A DNA stretch of 64,000 nucleotides from an uncultured Acetatifactor sp. (GTDB taxonomy: Bacteria; Bacillota; Clostridia; Lachnospirales; Lachnospiraceae), in contig CAJUCE010000006.1 of NCBI GenBank assembly GCA_910584865.1, positions 62,001 through 126,000 on the forward strand. The letters run 5' to 3'. A model generated the notes under the pieces. It saw nothing but the letters and a program-made list of their open reading frames with translations, searched no databases and was not told where the DNA came from. This document shows positions 1 through 9,196 of the stretch, in pieces; position 1 is the first letter of the stretch, and each line of letters starts with the position of its first letter. The position numbers and the translations under genes are program-made.

Positions 1-185
1 GTTTTGCCTCCGGCCGATTCCGGATTTTCTGCCGGAAAGTTCTCGCCCGATGCATCCCCCTTCCAGAGAATCACATCTTTCAGGCGTTTAAACCGTTTGA
101 CATCATCTGTAGTCGGGTATACTTTCACTTCGCCGTGAACCCCGTGAGCAGATGTGATAATCCCGATCTGAAAAAAAGCTTCCAT
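1..185 (-). CDS. rimM: Ribosome maturation factor RimM, N-terminal part (runs off window)
   Basis: Translation from the ATG at 183-185 gives MEAFFQIGIITSAHGVHGEV, the typical start of RimM, which assists late 16S rRNA processing and 30S assembly through ribosomal protein S19. Only about 61 residues are present; the rest lies beyond position 1. A GGAGGAAA ribosome binding site sits just upstream (188-197 on the plus numbering). It is the last visible gene of the ylxM-ffh-rpsP-khpA-rimM series, but about 200 bp holding a palindromic element separate it from khpA. The family call is firm; the C-terminal PRC-barrel domain cannot be checked here. Confidence 0.9.
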   Translation of the reverse strand, partial: MEAFFQIGIITSAHGVHGEVKVYPTTDDVKRFKRLKDVILWKGDASGENFPAENPESAGGK

Positions 186-201
186 CTGTTTCCTCCTATT
201 T

Positions 202-322
202 GAGTTCCGCAACCCCGCTCACGGTACCCTGGTTATGGGCGAAGGATTTCCGGCCGCGAAAAGAAGCGTCCAAAAATCCTTCGGGGTACCGTGAGCGCGG
301 TTGTTGATTCGGTTCCGCAACC
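202..322. repeat. GTTCCGCA-flanked palindromic element, copy 1
   Basis: A long inverted repeat occupies the khpA-rimM gap. The left arm (210-249) and right arm (274-303) pair over CAACC, GCTCACGGTACC and GAAGGATTT, with a GC-rich loop. The 11-mer GTTCCGCAACC stands on both sides (204-214 and 312-322) as a direct repeat. A second, non-identical copy with the same end word and the same GGATTTCCGGCCGC centre lies at 28037-28167. It may be a small non-coding mobile element (MITE or REP-like) or a transcribed stem-loop between rimM and khpA. Confidence 0.7.
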
Positions 323-387
323 GCCGGACGTATGTGAAGCAGGGAGGAACCGTCAATGCGTGTTCCTCCCCGGTGTTCGCCTTTACC

Positions 388-633
388 TTATACGATCTCC
401 ACATCCACATTTTTCTTATCTCTGGATGCCGCCGCTTTCACAACGGAGCGAATTGCCTTTGCAATCCGTCCCTGCTTTCCGATTACCTTGCCCATATCCG
501 AAGAAGCCACATGAAGCTCCAGAATTGTATTGCGCCCTTCCGTCTTCTCTGTGACGGTTACTTCCTCCGGATTATCTACAAGTGATTTCGCAATCACTTC
601 CACCAATTCCATGGAATGCACTGTTTCCATCAT
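388..633 (-). CDS. khpA: KH-domain RNA-binding protein KhpA (YlqC family)
   Basis: 81 residues with a single KH fold; the GKQGRIAKAIRSVVKAAA stretch holds the GxxG-type loop (GKQG) that contacts RNA. In Firmicutes KhpA pairs with KhpB and binds many small RNAs and mRNAs in the cytoplasm. It sits between rpsP and rimM, the classical position. The start at 633 has a GGGAGG site about 7 nt upstream; family members usually begin at the equivalent of the methionine at 612, so MMETVHS is an extra N-terminus. The DNA for that extension contains CCATGGAATGCACTGTTT, which resembles the 18-bp repeat unit described elsewhere in this window. Confidence 0.93.
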   Translation of the reverse strand: MMETVHSMELVEVIAKSLVDNPEEVTVTEKTEGRNTILELHVASSDMGKVIGKQGRIAKAIRSVVKAAASRDKKNVDVEIV

Positions 634-657
634 GAGCCACCTCCCAGAAGCCAGAAT

Positions 658-903
658 TTATTTTTCGATTCCCGCTGCCTTGAAAAGCTTGCCTACTACT
701 TCTGTGGGCTGTGCACCGTTCGCCAGCCATTTCTTAGCCAGTTCCTCGTTGATTTTGAAAGTGCTGGGATCCGTACTGGGATCATAGGTACCGATCTCCT
801 CGATAAATCTTCCATCTCTGGGTGAACGGGAATCAGCTACAATGATTCTATAAAAAGGAGCTTTCTTCTGTCCCATTCTTCTCAATCTGATCTTTACTGC
901 CAT
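658..903 (-). CDS. rpsP: 30S ribosomal protein S16
   Basis: 81 residues beginning MAVKIRLRRMGQKKAPFYRI, diagnostic of bS16, a small basic protein needed for assembly of the 30S body domain. The length matches the family. An AGAGG ribosome binding site lies about 7 nt before the ATG. The gene is 24 bp upstream of khpA and 91 bp downstream of ffh, so it is probably transcribed with them from the promoter before ylxM. Confidence 0.97.
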   Translation of the reverse strand: MAVKIRLRRMGQKKAPFYRIIVADSRSPRDGRFIEEIGTYDPSTDPSTFKINEELAKKWLANGAQPTEVVGKLFKAAGIEK

Positions 904-994
904 TTTCTTACCTCTTTCTGCCGCCTGGGCGTATTGTTAAAATTGTTTTATTTATGAAAAGGAGACATTCCTCCTTATTCACGGTAATACTGCT

Positions 995-2359
995 CTAAAA
1001 CGGGAATCTGCCTCCCATACCCGGGAAACCGCCGAATCTCCCCCGGCCCTTCTTCCCGCCGCCAAATTGCTTCATCATCTTCTGGCTTTGTTCGAATTGT
1101 TTGATAAAACGGTTCACTATTGCGATATCCACTCCGGCTCCTCTGGCGATCCTGTGTTTCCTTCTGGGATTCAGTATCTTGGGATTGTGGCGTTCCTCCT
1201 TTGTCATGGACAGGACGATTGCTTCCATCTGTCTGAGCTGCTTCTCGTCGATCAGCGAATCCAGATCCGCCCCCTTCATGCCCAATCCGGGCAGCATACT
1301 TAAAATACTGGAGAGTCCGCCCATATTGCGCATCTGCTTCATGCTTTCCAGATAGTCCTCGAAGTCGAACTTGCCCTTTTTCATCCGGCCGGCCATCTCA
1401 CGGCCTTTGTCTTCGTCCAGATCGATGCTCTCCTGGGCTTTTTCAATCAGGGTAAGCACATCTCCCATGCCCAGAATCCGATTGGCCATACGGTCCGGAT
1501 AAAACTGCTCCATGTCGGAGAGCTTTTCTCCCATACTTACATATAAAATCGGTTTCCCCGTCACCGCTTTGACGGAAAGTGCCGCCCCGCCCCGGGTATC
1601 GCCGTCCATCTTGGACAGAACCACACCGTCTATACCTACCTTTTCATCGAATTCCCTGGCTACATTCACGGCGTCCTGACCTGTCATGGCATCTACCACC
1701 AACAGGGTCTGGTGGACGGAAACGGTATTTTTTATCTCCTGCAGTTCAGTCATCATTTCTTCGTCTATATGAAGGCGCCCTGCCGTATCCAGAATCACCA
1801 CATTGTGGCCATTCTTCTCTGCAAATTTGACAGCCTCTGCCGCAATTTCGGGCGGTTTGTGCTCCGTTCCCATGGAAAACACGTCCACCTCCTGCTTTTT
1901 TCCGTTGATCTGCAGCTGTTCCACGGCCGCCGGACGATAGATATCACAGGCAACCAGCAGAGATTTCTTCCCCTTCAGCTTCAGCTTGCCGGCGATTTTG
2001 GCCGTGGCCGTAGTCTTACCTGCACCCTGGAGGCCGGCCATCATGATTACCGTAATGGCCTTCCCGGGCTGCATGGCGATCTCCGTGGTCTCGCTTCCCA
2101 TGAGATTGATCATCTCTTCATTTACGATCTTGATCACCATCTGCCCCGGATTCAGGCCATTCATCACATCCTGTCCGATGGCACGCTCCTCCACGGTTTT
2201 GATAAATTGCCTGACCACCTTAAAATTCACGTCAGCCTCCAGCAGAGCCATCTTCACTTCTTTCATGGCTGCTTTTACATCGGCTTCGGTCAATCGGCCC
2301 TTGCTTCTCAAATTTTTAAATACATTTTGCAGTTTATCTGTTAAACTTTCGAATGCCAC
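995..2359 (-). CDS. ffh: Signal recognition particle GTPase Ffh (SRP54)
   Basis: 454 residues. The N domain (1-85) is followed by the G domain with GLQGAGKTT (109-117), DTAGR (about 191) and SKMDGDTRGG (about 248). The methionine-rich M domain, ending in a Gly/Met/Phe tail, binds 4.5S RNA and signal peptides. Ffh delivers ribosome-nascent chains to FtsY (also encoded here, 16103-17050) at the membrane. The start is GTG at 2359 with an AAGGAG site 6-7 nt upstream. It follows ylxM by 18 bp, the standard arrangement. No 4.5S RNA gene was seen in the window. Confidence 0.97.
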   Translation of the reverse strand: MAFESLTDKLQNVFKNLRSKGRLTEADVKAAMKEVKMALLEADVNFKVVRQFIKTVEERAIGQDVMNGLNPGQMVIKIVNEEMINLMGSETTEIAMQPGKAITVIMMAGLQGAGKTTATAKIAGKLKLKGKKSLLVACDIYRPAAVEQLQINGKKQEVDVFSMGTEHKPPEIAAEAVKFAEKNGHNVVILDTAGRLHIDEEMMTELQEIKNTVSVHQTLLVVDAMTGQDAVNVAREFDEKVGIDGVVLSKMDGDTRGGAALSVKAVTGKPILYVSMGEKLSDMEQFYPDRMANRILGMGDVLTLIEKAQESIDLDEDKGREMAGRMKKGKFDFEDYLESMKQMRNMGGLSSILSMLPGLGMKGADLDSLIDEKQLRQMEAIVLSMTKEERHNPKILNPRRKHRIARGAGVDIAIVNRFIKQFEQSQKMMKQFGGGKKGRGRFGGFPGMGGRFPF

Positions 2360-2377
2360 CTGTGACTCCTTTTTGAA

Positions 2378-2749
2378 TTAAAGTAATTCCAATAATTCCC
2401 GGGACAGCTTCCGGATAGCCTGGAAGCGCTCCTGCATACCTTCCGGATCCTGCGCCGCTTCGTTTTCTTTATTCACTGCCGTAACCGTCAGCCGCTGAAT
2501 CTCTTCCACCATTTTCTTCGCCGTTGTGAAGCGTTCTACGAGATGAAGCTTATTCTCATATTCCTGGAGGATTCTGTCGCAGCGCCTGATCAGATCGTGG
2601 ACGCCCTGCCTGCTAATTCCCCGCTCCTGCGCGATCTCACCCAGAGACAGATCAAGATATACCGCCTCCCGATATACACTGCGCTGATGCTCCGTCAGCA
2701 GTTCTCCATAAAAATCAAAAAGCATTGTCTGTTCATATAATTTGTCCAT
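2378..2749 (-). CDS. ylxM: YlxM-type DNA-binding protein, putative SRP operon regulator
   Basis: 123 residues from the ATG at 2749 (MDKLYEQTMLFDFYGELL), the usual YlxM start. The open frame continues upstream to 2908, but that part overlaps the promoter region and is not family-like. The centre is a sigma-70 region-4-like helix-turn-helix (QRSVYREAVYLDLSLGEIAQ, then RQGVHDLIRRC). YlxM is almost always encoded just before ffh and is thought to modulate SRP function or expression, though its role is poorly defined. It is the first gene of the operon. Confidence 0.9.
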   Translation of the reverse strand: MDKLYEQTMLFDFYGELLTEHQRSVYREAVYLDLSLGEIAQERGISRQGVHDLIRRCDRILQEYENKLHLVERFTTAKKMVEEIQRLTVTAVNKENEAAQDPEGMQERFQAIRKLSRELLELL

Positions 2750-2768
2750 AACTCTACCAACCTTTGCT

Positions 2769-2797
2769 ATCTTACTACAGATCGGAGCAGGTGTCAA
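2769..2797 (-). promoter_or_regulatory. Sigma-A promoter for the ylxM-ffh operon
   Basis: On the minus strand, TTGACA (2792-2797) and TAAGAT (2769-2774) are separated by 17 nt. This lies 20 nt upstream of the ylxM ATG and supports the shorter ylxM start. Confidence 0.8.
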
Positions 2798-2938
2798 GTG
2801 TTTTTTCTTTACAACCTGACGGCCTGGCAAGGCGTCCGGTATAGTCACGGCCATTGCAGACAGTTTTGTAACCCTCCTGCCTTTCGGGGCATATATTATA
2901 TGGAACACAAAAGTTCTTTATTCCAAAAGGTTTTTCTT

Positions 2939-2967
2939 TTGACTTTGGGGCCAAAAGATGCTATAGT
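2939..2967 (+). promoter_or_regulatory. Sigma-A promoter for the sensor kinase gene
   Basis: TTGACT (2939-2944) and TATAGT (2962-2967) are separated by 17 nt on the plus strand. It is divergent from the ylxM promoter and about 47 nt upstream of the chosen kinase start at 3014. Confidence 0.75.
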
Positions 2968-3013
2968 AAATATATATTGTAATGGTTGTTGCATTTCAAA
3001 GGTGAACGTAGTT

Positions 3014-5614
3014 ATGGCAAGAAAACAAAGGCAAAACAAATCCGGCCGCGGAAGTACGCTGATTGTCTCCATCATATTGACATTTATCATATTTGGAGCC
3101 GTGGTCTATTTTCTCACAGGACAGGTCTCGTCCCAAATGTCCCAATCCGCAATTGATAATTTAAGCGAAAGCCTTGGACTGCTTCGTGGAACCATTCAGA
3201 CAGTTCTGCAAAAGGAAGCTGAATTTCAGAAACTCATTGCCCAGGAACTTGCTCTGCTGGAAGAGCCAGAAGCCTTTGTGTGCTCTTACCATACCAATGA
3301 GACAATGATCAAAATGTCCATTATCCCTGTGGGAGAAAACAGCGGCATCTCCAATACAGGAGAAGTCTTTTCCGCGGAGGAACTGGATTTTTCTTTCGGA
3401 AAGGAAATAGACGGCCTGCCTTTGTCCGGTTCTTACATAAATGACATGGGTACATGGGCCTACACCATCTCCTGTCCTGTGATAAAAAACGGGATACAGA
3501 CTGCCACTCTGTATATAGAATATATCTATGATTCCCTTGAAGAGGCATTGCCCCCCAAATTTTATAATAACAATGCAACTCTGTATGTAATGGATGCCAG
3601 GAGCGAACGGTTTGTGCTGAAACCAAAAGGAATCGGGGAACGGGCCGCGGGGCATCTCAATCTCCAGGATTTTTACAATGCCAACAGGATATTGGAGCCG
3701 GACGTGCAGGCCATGGTATCCGAAAGCATTCAGGAGGGCGACAATGTGATGTTCTATCACGATGTCCGTAAGAGGGAATCCCTGATCTACATGTGGTCAG
3801 TGAACGACGGTGCTCTCTATCTCATCGGTTATGTACCCATCGATTCTATCCAGCAGGAGGGCAAAGCCGTAAATCAGCACATTTTCATCGTGGTTATGGT
3901 GATGCTGGCCGCTTTCCTGATCTGTTGTATGCTGTATTTCCTGAATGAACGTCAGAAAAGCCACATCAGGAAAGAACAGGAGCAGGAACGGGAATTGCAT
4001 AATCAGCAGCTGACGCAGGCTCTTCAGGCCGCTCAGATTGCCAGCAGCTCCAAAACCATGTTCCTCTCCAATATGTCCCACGACATCCGCACCCCCATGA
4101 ATGCCATTTTGGGTTTTACCACCCTGTTGGCCAGGGAGGCGGATAATCCTGCCAGGGTCAGAGAATACACGAAGAAAATCACCGCTTCCGGCCAGCATCT
4201 CTTAGGCCTGATCAACGACGTGCTGGATGTATCCAAGATTGAGAGCGGAAAAGCCGTACTAACCTTGGGAGAATTCACACTGGACAGTATGATTTCTTCC
4301 ATAGATGCCATTATCCGCCCTATGGCAAAAGGTAAACACCAGAAATTTGACGTCACAGTCAGCGGGATTAAGCACGAGCGGCTTATCGGGGATGAAACCA
4401 GGATGAATCAGATACTGATCAATCTTCTGTCCAATTCTGTCAAGTATACGCCGGAAGGAGGACATATACAGCTTCGCATCCTTGGTTTGGAACCGCGTTC
4501 CAGTCAGTTTGAACATCTGAAGATCGAAGTGGAAGACGATGGCTACGGGATGACCCCGGAATACTTAAAAGTCATATTCGACGCCTTCACCAGAGCAGAA
4601 AACAGTACCACGAATAAAGTACAGGGAACCGGACTGGGTATGGCTATCACCAAAAACATCGTGGAAATGATGGGAGGAACCATACATGTCTCCAGTCAGG
4701 TAGACGAAGGGACTCTGTTCACGGTAGAACTGGAGCTGAGGATTCCGGATGAGACAGCCGACGGGAAATTTTGGAAGGAGAAGGGAATCCGCCGGATACT
4801 GGCGGTGGACGATGAACCCTATATTCTGGATAATATCCGTACCCTGATGAAAGCTACCGGCGTCATCACAGATATTTCCTCCGACGGCGAAGATGCGCTC
4901 CGGCAGATCAGGCAGGCGGGAGAGAAAGGTTATACTTACGATTTGATTCTGATGGACTGGAATATGCCGGGAATGGACGGGATAGAGACCGCCGGACAGA
5001 TTCGGGAATATGCCGGAGAGAGGCCCTGTATCCTGTTTCTCACGGCATGTGACTGGGAGGGGATCAAGGAGAAGGCGGAAGGAATCGGTGTGGACGGTTT
5101 TCTGTCCAAACCCTTTTTCGTGTCAGCTTTGAAGGAAAAGCTCCTGGAGCTGTGTTCCAGTGTGGATGACGAAAAAGTACCGGCGGAGACAATTTCGGAT
5201 AATTTTCTGAAAGGACGGCATTTCCTGGTGGCTGAGGACAACGAGATCAATTCCGAGATTCTGTTGGAACTTTTGGGTGGCGAGGGGGCTTCCTGCACGG
5301 TGACGGAGAATGGGCGGGAGGCTGTAGATGTCTTTGCCGCCGCAGAGCCGGGAACCTATGACGCTATTTTAATGGATGTACAGATGCCGGTGATGAACGG
5401 CTATGACGCAACCAGAGAAATCCGTGCCTCAGACCATAGCGATGCCGCCTCCATCCCTATTATCGCAATGACTGCCAACGCTTTCGCCGAGGATGTGAAG
5501 AACGCCCTGGACGCCGGTATGAATGACCATATCGCAAAGCCCATTGACATAGAAATCATCAAAAAAATATTGGGGAACTATTTGAAACAGTATCGGAAAA
5601 AGGAGCAGACATGA
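3014..5614 (+). CDS. Membrane hybrid histidine kinase with two receiver domains
   Basis: 866 residues from the ATG at 3014; the frame is open further upstream but that part overlaps the promoter. A membrane segment at about 15-37 and a second near 295-315 enclose an external sensor domain of roughly 250 residues. Then follow a coiled linker, HisKA with the phospho-acceptor in NMSHDIRTP (His356), and HATPase with NLLSNS, DDGYGM and GTGLGMAI. Two receiver domains follow, with phospho-accepting aspartates in MDWNMPGMDG (Asp648) and MDVQMPVMNG (Asp788). There is no DNA-binding output or Hpt domain, so a separate partner is needed. It overlaps the next gene, a solute-binding lipoprotein, by 4 nt (ATGA), which suggests the lipoprotein presents the signal. 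Confidence 0.9.
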   Translation: MARKQRQNKSGRGSTLIVSIILTFIIFGAVVYFLTGQVSSQMSQSAIDNLSESLGLLRGTIQTVLQKEAEFQKLIAQELALLEEPEAFVCSYHTNETMIKMSIIPVGENSGISNTGEVFSAEELDFSFGKEIDGLPLSGSYINDMGTWAYTISCPVIKNGIQTATLYIEYIYDSLEEALPPKFYNNNATLYVMDARSERFVLKPKGIGERAAGHLNLQDFYNANRILEPDVQAMVSESIQEGDNVMFYHDVRKRESLIYMWSVNDGALYLIGYVPIDSIQQEGKAVNQHIFIVVMVMLAAFLICCMLYFLNERQKSHIRKEQEQERELHNQQLTQALQAAQIASSSKTMFLSNMSHDIRTPMNAILGFTTLLAREADNPARVREYTKKITASGQHLLGLINDVLDVSKIESGKAVLTLGEFTLDSMISSIDAIIRPMAKGKHQKFDVTVSGIKHERLIGDETRMNQILINLLSNSVKYTPEGGHIQLRILGLEPRSSQFEHLKIEVEDDGYGMTPEYLKVIFDAFTRAENSTTNKVQGTGLGMAITKNIVEMMGGTIHVSSQVDEGTLFTVELELRIPDETADGKFWKEKGIRRILAVDDEPYILDNIRTLMKATGVITDISSDGEDALRQIRQAGEKGYTYDLILMDWNMPGMDGIETAGQIREYAGERPCILFLTACDWEGIKEKAEGIGVDGFLSKPFFVSALKEKLLELCSSVDDEKVPAETISDNFLKGRHFLVAEDNEINSEILLELLGGEGASCTVTENGREAVDVFAAAEPGTYDAILMDVQMPVMNGYDATREIRASDHSDAASIPIIAMTANAFAEDVKNALDAGMNDHIAKPIDIEIIKKILGNYLKQYRKKEQT

Positions 5615-6921
5615 AAAAGAAAAGAAATCAAATCAAAGGGATTTTATTGACGCTGAATCTGTTGCTGCTGGGCCTGACAGCCTGCGGGAAAGAGCCTGAC
5701 GCCGCCTCAAACCTGATTACGGATACAGACAGCGCCAAAAGGGTGGTCAACATGTTCACGCCTATGGAAAAAGCCAATCCCAATGCGGAGAACTCTGCAA
5801 GGACTGCTCATGATCTGACAGTCATGGCCGCGGAAGAGGCGCTGGGGCTGCAGGTGGAATACCGGACCTATACCGCTGAAAACTATCAGGAAAAAACCTA
5901 TGACGAAGTATTGGTGGACAGGGCCCGCAACAATATGGACGATATCTACCTGATGAATCCGGATACTCTCATGCTGCTGAATGGCGAAGGCCATCTGGCA
6001 GATCTGTCCAGTCTGGAAAGTGCCAAAAACCTGCGGGATGTGGTAAAGGTTGCAAATACAGTGAACGGAAAGCTCATAGGCATCCCCCAGGAGGTAGTGG
6101 CTTACGGGTTGTTTGTCAACAAGGATATGTTTGATCAATATCAGCTGGGTCTGCCCAATACCCCGGAGGAATTCCTGGAATGCTGCCGCGTGTTCAAGGA
6201 AAACGGTATCGAGACTCCGGTGGGTGCCAACCGCTGGTGGCTGGAGACCTTCGTGTTGGCTCAGGGCTATGCGGAACTGTACAACGGAGGCAACACAGAG
6301 GCGGATATCGCCGCACTCAACAACGGGGAAACCAAGATGAGCGAATATATGCGCCCCGGCTTCCTATTCCTGAAGGAGTTGATGGACAAAGGCTATATCG
6401 ATGCCGAAAAGGCCCTTGTCTCAGAAGCCATCGAGGCGGAAGGCCCCGATTTCCTGGCCGGGAAAACCCCCATCGTCATTGCTTACTGGGGCGCGGCAAT
6501 CTCGGAGACGGCTTACGGAAAACCGGACTTCAACATGCAGGTTATCGGCTTCCCCAGCAGCATGGGCCAGATGCCTGTGGTTTCCCTCACCGGCTATGGC
6601 ATAAGCGCAGAGGCAGAGCATCTGGAGGACGCCATGGCCATCCTGGATTTCATAGTTTCGGACGAGATGCTGCAGCTGTACACCGACAATAATCAGGTCA
6701 TCTCCCCCTCCAGGAACGTGGAGGTGGACTGTATCGACGCTCTGAAACCTCTGAACGACAAAATCAACGAAGGCCTCTATGTACTGGGCTCCAACGCCAA
6801 TATGAAGGTAGAACAGTGGGGCAATATCTGCCTGGTGGTGCGACAACTCTTGGGCGGCGCTACCGTGGACGAATGCATGGCGGAATTTGACAGAATCCAG
6901 GCAGAAGTGTTGGGGCAGTAA
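5611..6921 (+). CDS. Extracellular solute-binding lipoprotein (ABC family 1 type) coupled to the sensor kinase
   Basis: 436 residues. A type II signal peptide ends in LGLTACGKE (lipid-attached Cys25), so the protein should be anchored on the outer face of the membrane. The remainder looks like a family 1 sugar-type binding protein (for example AYGLFVNKDMFDQYQLGLP and GKTPIVIAYWG). Its ATG overlaps the kinase stop codon and has an AGGAG site inside the kinase gene. No permease or ATPase follows; the next gene is convergent. I infer a sensing co-receptor for the kinase rather than a transport component. The ligand is unknown. Confidence 0.85.
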   Translation: MKKKRNQIKGILLTLNLLLLGLTACGKEPDAASNLITDTDSAKRVVNMFTPMEKANPNAENSARTAHDLTVMAAEEALGLQVEYRTYTAENYQEKTYDEVLVDRARNNMDDIYLMNPDTLMLLNGEGHLADLSSLESAKNLRDVVKVANTVNGKLIGIPQEVVAYGLFVNKDMFDQYQLGLPNTPEEFLECCRVFKENGIETPVGANRWWLETFVLAQGYAELYNGGNTEADIAALNNGETKMSEYMRPGFLFLKELMDKGYIDAEKALVSEAIEAEGPDFLAGKTPIVIAYWGAAISETAYGKPDFNMQVIGFPSSMGQMPVVSLTGYGISAEAEHLEDAMAILDFIVSDEMLQLYTDNNQVISPSRNVEVDCIDALKPLNDKINEGLYVLGSNANMKVEQWGNICLVVRQLLGGATVDECMAEFDRIQAEVLGQ

Positions 6922-6922
6922 T

Positions 6923-9196
6923 TTAAAGCCTGGCAAGCCAGGAATAAAGCGGATAGAGGGAAAATCCCTCCGCCGCGGTAAATCCCAGCAAGGCCAGAAC
7001 CAGCGGAAGTATGAATAACAATGTCGCGAAAAGGCACGCCTGAATCGTATCCCTGTGCCAGCAGGACAAAAGGAATACTACTGCCGCTGTCCCGGCCGCC
7101 ACAAGGCCCTGGGACAGCCCGAGCAGCAACGGAAAGCACCACAGCGGCATGGGCAGCCGGAAATCTCTCAGGGCAGGAATATTCCTTATACTGCTCCCAT
7201 ATCCCATCAGAGGAAAGGCTTCGGATACCCGTATACCCCTGCACACCAGAGGCATTATGGAAAGCAGAAAGGCAGACGCAATGCAAATTGCCAGTTTGCT
7301 CCGTAATACAGCCCTCCTTCCCTTCCTGGTGCTGCCCAGCAGATACCAGGTTCCTTTGGCATCTTCCATCGCACCGGCGCCACAGAACGCCAGTGTAATG
7401 CCGCAGCTGAGCATCAGCAGATCTGCCAACATGCTCTCCCCCATTCTTCCCGACAGGTACAGATAGCCTGTATCATATACAAATTGCCCGCCGTTTGCGG
7501 CAATCTCCTGGTATTGCTCCCATACCCGTAAGAAAGCCGGATAAAAGGCTGTCACAACATAGAACTCCATCTTCCGGTCTTCCCCCGCTCTTTCGGTGAG
7601 ATTTCCGTCGGAAACCATCCGGTCAATTTGACTTATATGGTCAAAAGCTTTCTGATAGCGATCTTGTTCTGCCAAAACCAGTGCTTCTTTCTCGGCTGTC
7701 AGATCTCCTTCCAGCTGCTGCATCAAATCCTGATAATAGCTCTCCTGTACAGACGGAACATAGGAATGATTCCACTCCCGGCCGGCAGCCAGAAAGCCAA
7801 ACAGCAGCAAAACCGCCAGAGTTTTATTGGATATCAGCAGTTTAAAGGATTCATGCAAAAGAAGACTTCCATGAGGGCGGAACACGGAAAATCCCCCGAT
7901 CCTGTGAAAGACAAGCGTATCTCCTCTCCAATAAAAATACATGCCAAGAAGGATTCCCATTCCGGTCAGGAACAAGATCAGAATCCAGCTTAGCAGAAGC
8001 CTGGAAACCGGATATCCGAAGAAATTGAAATTCAGATATCTTCCATACAGGTTCTCTGTCTTCAAAATGCCGAACAGGTTCAGATATTTCAGGATATTTC
8101 CTTCACAAGCAGCCGGGATAACGGTATACAGGATGTAGCTGACACCCACAAGCAAAAGTCCCCCGCCATAGGGAAGATAAATCCGCTCTGCCGCAATGCA
8201 AAGGGCGCCCAGCAGCGCACCGAAGCCAAACAGCACTATGCTTTTCGTCGCCATGGAGAGCAGAATATATCCCCGTATGCTTATGGATAATATACTTTCC
8301 CTGTAAGCCGCCAGGGACTGAAGCCTGGCGCCCAGATCCCCGAATCCTACCTGAGAGCCGAAAAACGCCAGGTTTGCCCCATACAGGAGGATTGTCATAA
8401 CGCCGCAATGCAACAGCAATGCGGCCAGCCTGCAGACCATATTTTCCAGCATTCCCCTCCTGGTACTGCGGATAATATAGAACAGGTGCTTCTCCTTCTC
8501 CTCCAAAACCATATTTCCCACAAAGGAAAAAACGGATAACAGTAAGAGAAAATCTGTCCAGACGTTCTCCATGGCTCCTGTGACTGCCCTGTCCGGCATC
8601 CAGGAGATATCATCCGCAGAAAGCCTTCCGTAATCCCGGGCGCTCTTGCGTACATTGCGGGAAGCAAAGGTATCCTGATTCTTCCCTGCGAAAATGCCGA
8701 TATTGCCCAGGGTACTGCCTTGTTCCTGCACGGAAAGAAGATACTCCCCATAGCCTGCACACTTCTCCCATTGTGTGTACAGCATTTCCGTCAGCTCCAG
8801 CTCCAGCCAGGGAGAATCCGTCAATTCCAGATAGTCTCCGCTCAGATACAGTTCATAATATTGTTCAAAGATGCCGGGATGATTCTCTCTGGCCTGGGCT
8901 GCCATCGTCTCTCCCGCCTCACCCGGTATGCTCTGCAGCATCAGAATCTCTTCCACAAAGCGGATACCATCCATGACAGCCATTTGCTTCTGCATGTACT
9001 CTCCCTTTTCCTGCTCGCTCATTCCATTGATTGTCTGCTGAAAGCGGTGCCAGGCCGAAAGCCCCGGCCTGTTTTCCCCAGGCAGGGCGGCATACCACAG
9101 CAGGAACAAATCCAGTGCCAACAAGGCAATACAGGATAGGAGAAATCCCCGTTTTCCCCATACTTTCCTTAGTTCAGCTCCTGTCAGACAAATCAT
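6923..9196 (-). CDS. Large ABC-2 type membrane permease
   Basis: 757 residues. One membrane helix at the N-terminus (about 15-35) is followed by an external stretch of about 175 residues, a block of about six helices, and then a second copy of the same layout starting near residue 450 (VLLLFGFLAAG), giving two fused permease halves. It overlaps the ATPase gene by 23 nt and has AGGAGG upstream. With the ATPase it should form an ABC exporter; its position in a regulator-kinase-lipoprotein-ATPase-permease cluster is like antimicrobial-peptide or envelope-stress detoxification modules. The substrate cannot be told from sequence. Confidence 0.8.
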   Translation of the reverse strand: MICLTGAELRKVWGKRGFLLSCIALLALDLFLLWYAALPGENRPGLSAWHRFQQTINGMSEQEKGEYMQKQMAVMDGIRFVEEILMLQSIPGEAGETMAAQARENHPGIFEQYYELYLSGDYLELTDSPWLELELTEMLYTQWEKCAGYGEYLLSVQEQGSTLGNIGIFAGKNQDTFASRNVRKSARDYGRLSADDISWMPDRAVTGAMENVWTDFLLLLSVFSFVGNMVLEEKEKHLFYIIRSTRRGMLENMVCRLAALLLHCGVMTILLYGANLAFFGSQVGFGDLGARLQSLAAYRESILSISIRGYILLSMATKSIVLFGFGALLGALCIAAERIYLPYGGGLLLVGVSYILYTVIPAACEGNILKYLNLFGILKTENLYGRYLNFNFFGYPVSRLLLSWILILFLTGMGILLGMYFYWRGDTLVFHRIGGFSVFRPHGSLLLHESFKLLISNKTLAVLLLFGFLAAGREWNHSYVPSVQESYYQDLMQQLEGDLTAEKEALVLAEQDRYQKAFDHISQIDRMVSDGNLTERAGEDRKMEFYVVTAFYPAFLRVWEQYQEIAANGGQFVYDTGYLYLSGRMGESMLADLLMLSCGITLAFCGAGAMEDAKGTWYLLGSTRKGRRAVLRSKLAICIASAFLLSIMPLVCRGIRVSEAFPLMGYGSSIRNIPALRDFRLPMPLWCFPLLLGLSQGLVAAGTAAVVFLLSCWHRDTIQACLFATLLFILPLVLALLGFTAAEGFSLYPLYSWLARL

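Noticed and set aside
2750..2908. Longer ylxM start at 2908
   Set aside because: The extra 53 codons overlap a consensus promoter and lack family similarity.
6926..6942. Terminator between the convergent lipoprotein and permease genes
   Set aside because: CCTGGC-AA-GCCAGG forms a short stem but no T-run follows on either strand.
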